Shown here in pieces: positions 5,812 through 6,285 of a DNA stretch of 6,285 nt. The position numbers and the translations under genes were made by a program. The stretch spans positions 1-6,285 of the forward strand of contig SKYW01000159.1 of assembly GCA_007127695.1 (NCBI GenBank). The letters run 5' to 3'. Position 1 is the first letter of the stretch. Every line of letters starts with the position of its first letter. The notes under the pieces are model-generated. The model worked only from the letters and a program-made list of their open reading frames with translations, searched no databases and was not told the DNA's origin. The stretch is from Balneolales bacterium. Its GTDB lineage: Bacteria; Bacteroidota; Rhodothermia; Balneolales; Natronogracilivirgulaceae.

Positions 5812-6285
5812 TCAGCCGCTCATTTTATCCCATTGATAACGGGCGTACGGCTTCAGGTGCAAGTCGTCGATCATCCCCTCCCTTGCCTTGAACCAACCGG
5901 TGACAGCGATCATGGCCGCATTGTCGGTGCAGTATTTTGGATGGGGGATGTGCAGTGAGGCCCCGAGCTCCCCGGCCATCTTGCGCGCCTTCTCCCGAAG
6001 CATCGAATTGGCCGATACGCCGCCGGCTATGATCACACTCTTGACCCCGGTTTTACGCACGGCCTGGCGCAGCTTGTGGATGAGCACATCGGTGATGGCC
6101 GCGGAAATGCTGGCACACAGATCGTTCAGGTGCTCAGAGACAAAAGCCGCGCGCTGCGGTTCCGGGATATCCTGAAGGTAGTACAGCACCGATGTCTTGA
6201 GTCCGGAGAAGCTGAAATCAAGCCCTTTCTTCATCATGGCACGCGGGAAATTGTAAAAGGAAGGGTCGCCGTCACGGGACAGCCG
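5812..6285 (-). CDS. tsaD: tRNA N6-adenosine threonylcarbamoyltransferase, C-terminal half (5' end outside window)
   Basis: TsaD (formerly Gcp/YgjD) transfers the threonylcarbamoyl group from TC-AMP to A37 of ANN-decoding tRNAs, making t6A with TsaB and TsaE. The frame is open to the right edge: before the Met at 6237 it reads RLSRDGDPSFYNFPRA, matching the family's 'F.FPRP' segment, so that Met is internal. About 157 of the usual 330-340 residues are visible. Signatures are GLDFSFSGLKT, IIAGGVSANSMLREK and the metal-site CTDNAAMIA. The ending PYARYQW plus a few residues is of normal extent. The N-terminal half, with the HxxxH metal ligands, is not in the window. The gene converges on rnhA, and I see no clear terminator in the 69-bp gap, which holds only a short palindrome TGGCATGCCA (5747-5756). 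Confidence 0.97.
   Translation of the reverse strand, partial: RLSRDGDPSFYNFPRAMMKKGLDFSFSGLKTSVLYYLQDIPEPQRAAFVSEHLNDLCASISAAITDVLIHKLRQAVRKTGVKSVIIAGGVSANSMLREKARKMAGELGASLHIPHPKYCTDNAAMIAVTGWFKAREGMIDDLHLKPYARYQWDKMSG

Overview
The window looks like chromosome from a moderately GC-rich bacterium, most likely on the Bacteroidota/Balneolota/Rhodothermota side. Three things point that way: the methyltransferase N-terminus (WFESWFDSPLYEQLYANRDD), the TsaD C-terminus (CTDNAAMIA ... PYARYQW), and the lack of a Shine-Dalgarno sequence before the genes that lead a transcript. This placement is inferred from remembered family sequences, not from a search. There are seven protein genes, two of them cut by the window edges. 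I see no rRNA, tRNA, CRISPR array or insertion sequence.

Left part (1-3337, + strand): a signalling cluster. The 3' end of a PhnD-like periplasmic substrate-binding protein gene overlaps by 4 bp the start of a two-TM, HAMP-containing sensor histidine kinase. After a 72-bp gap comes a full NtrC-type response regulator (receiver, sigma-54 AAA+ and Fis HTH domains). The layout suggests that the binding protein presents a ligand to the kinase, and that the kinase phosphorylates the regulator to switch on sigma-54 promoters. No permease or ATPase gene is visible. The regulator's AAA+ domain carries unusual but conservative substitutions in its GAFTGA loop (GAFSGA) and Walker B motif (DD for DE).

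Middle (3338-4405): the space between the regulator and a convergent class I SAM-dependent methyltransferase gene is filled by a six-unit tandem array (3385-3520) of two related unit types, 2 x 22 bp and 4 x 23 bp. The array runs into the methyltransferase coding region. The last codons and the stop codon of that gene are made of repeat units, so the array appears to have grown from the gene's own 3' end. Upstream of the methyltransferase, in the divergent space before pyrF, lie a plausible promoter and a perfect 9-bp inverted repeat covering its -35 element.

Right part (4406-6285): housekeeping genes. pyrF (orotidine 5'-phosphate decarboxylase, type 2) and rnhA (RNase HI) overlap by 4 bp on the + strand and should be co-translated. 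The C-terminal half of tsaD (the t6A tRNA-modification enzyme) converges on them from the right edge. The most interesting items are the predicted three-component sensor cluster and the composite repeat that supplies the methyltransferase stop codon.
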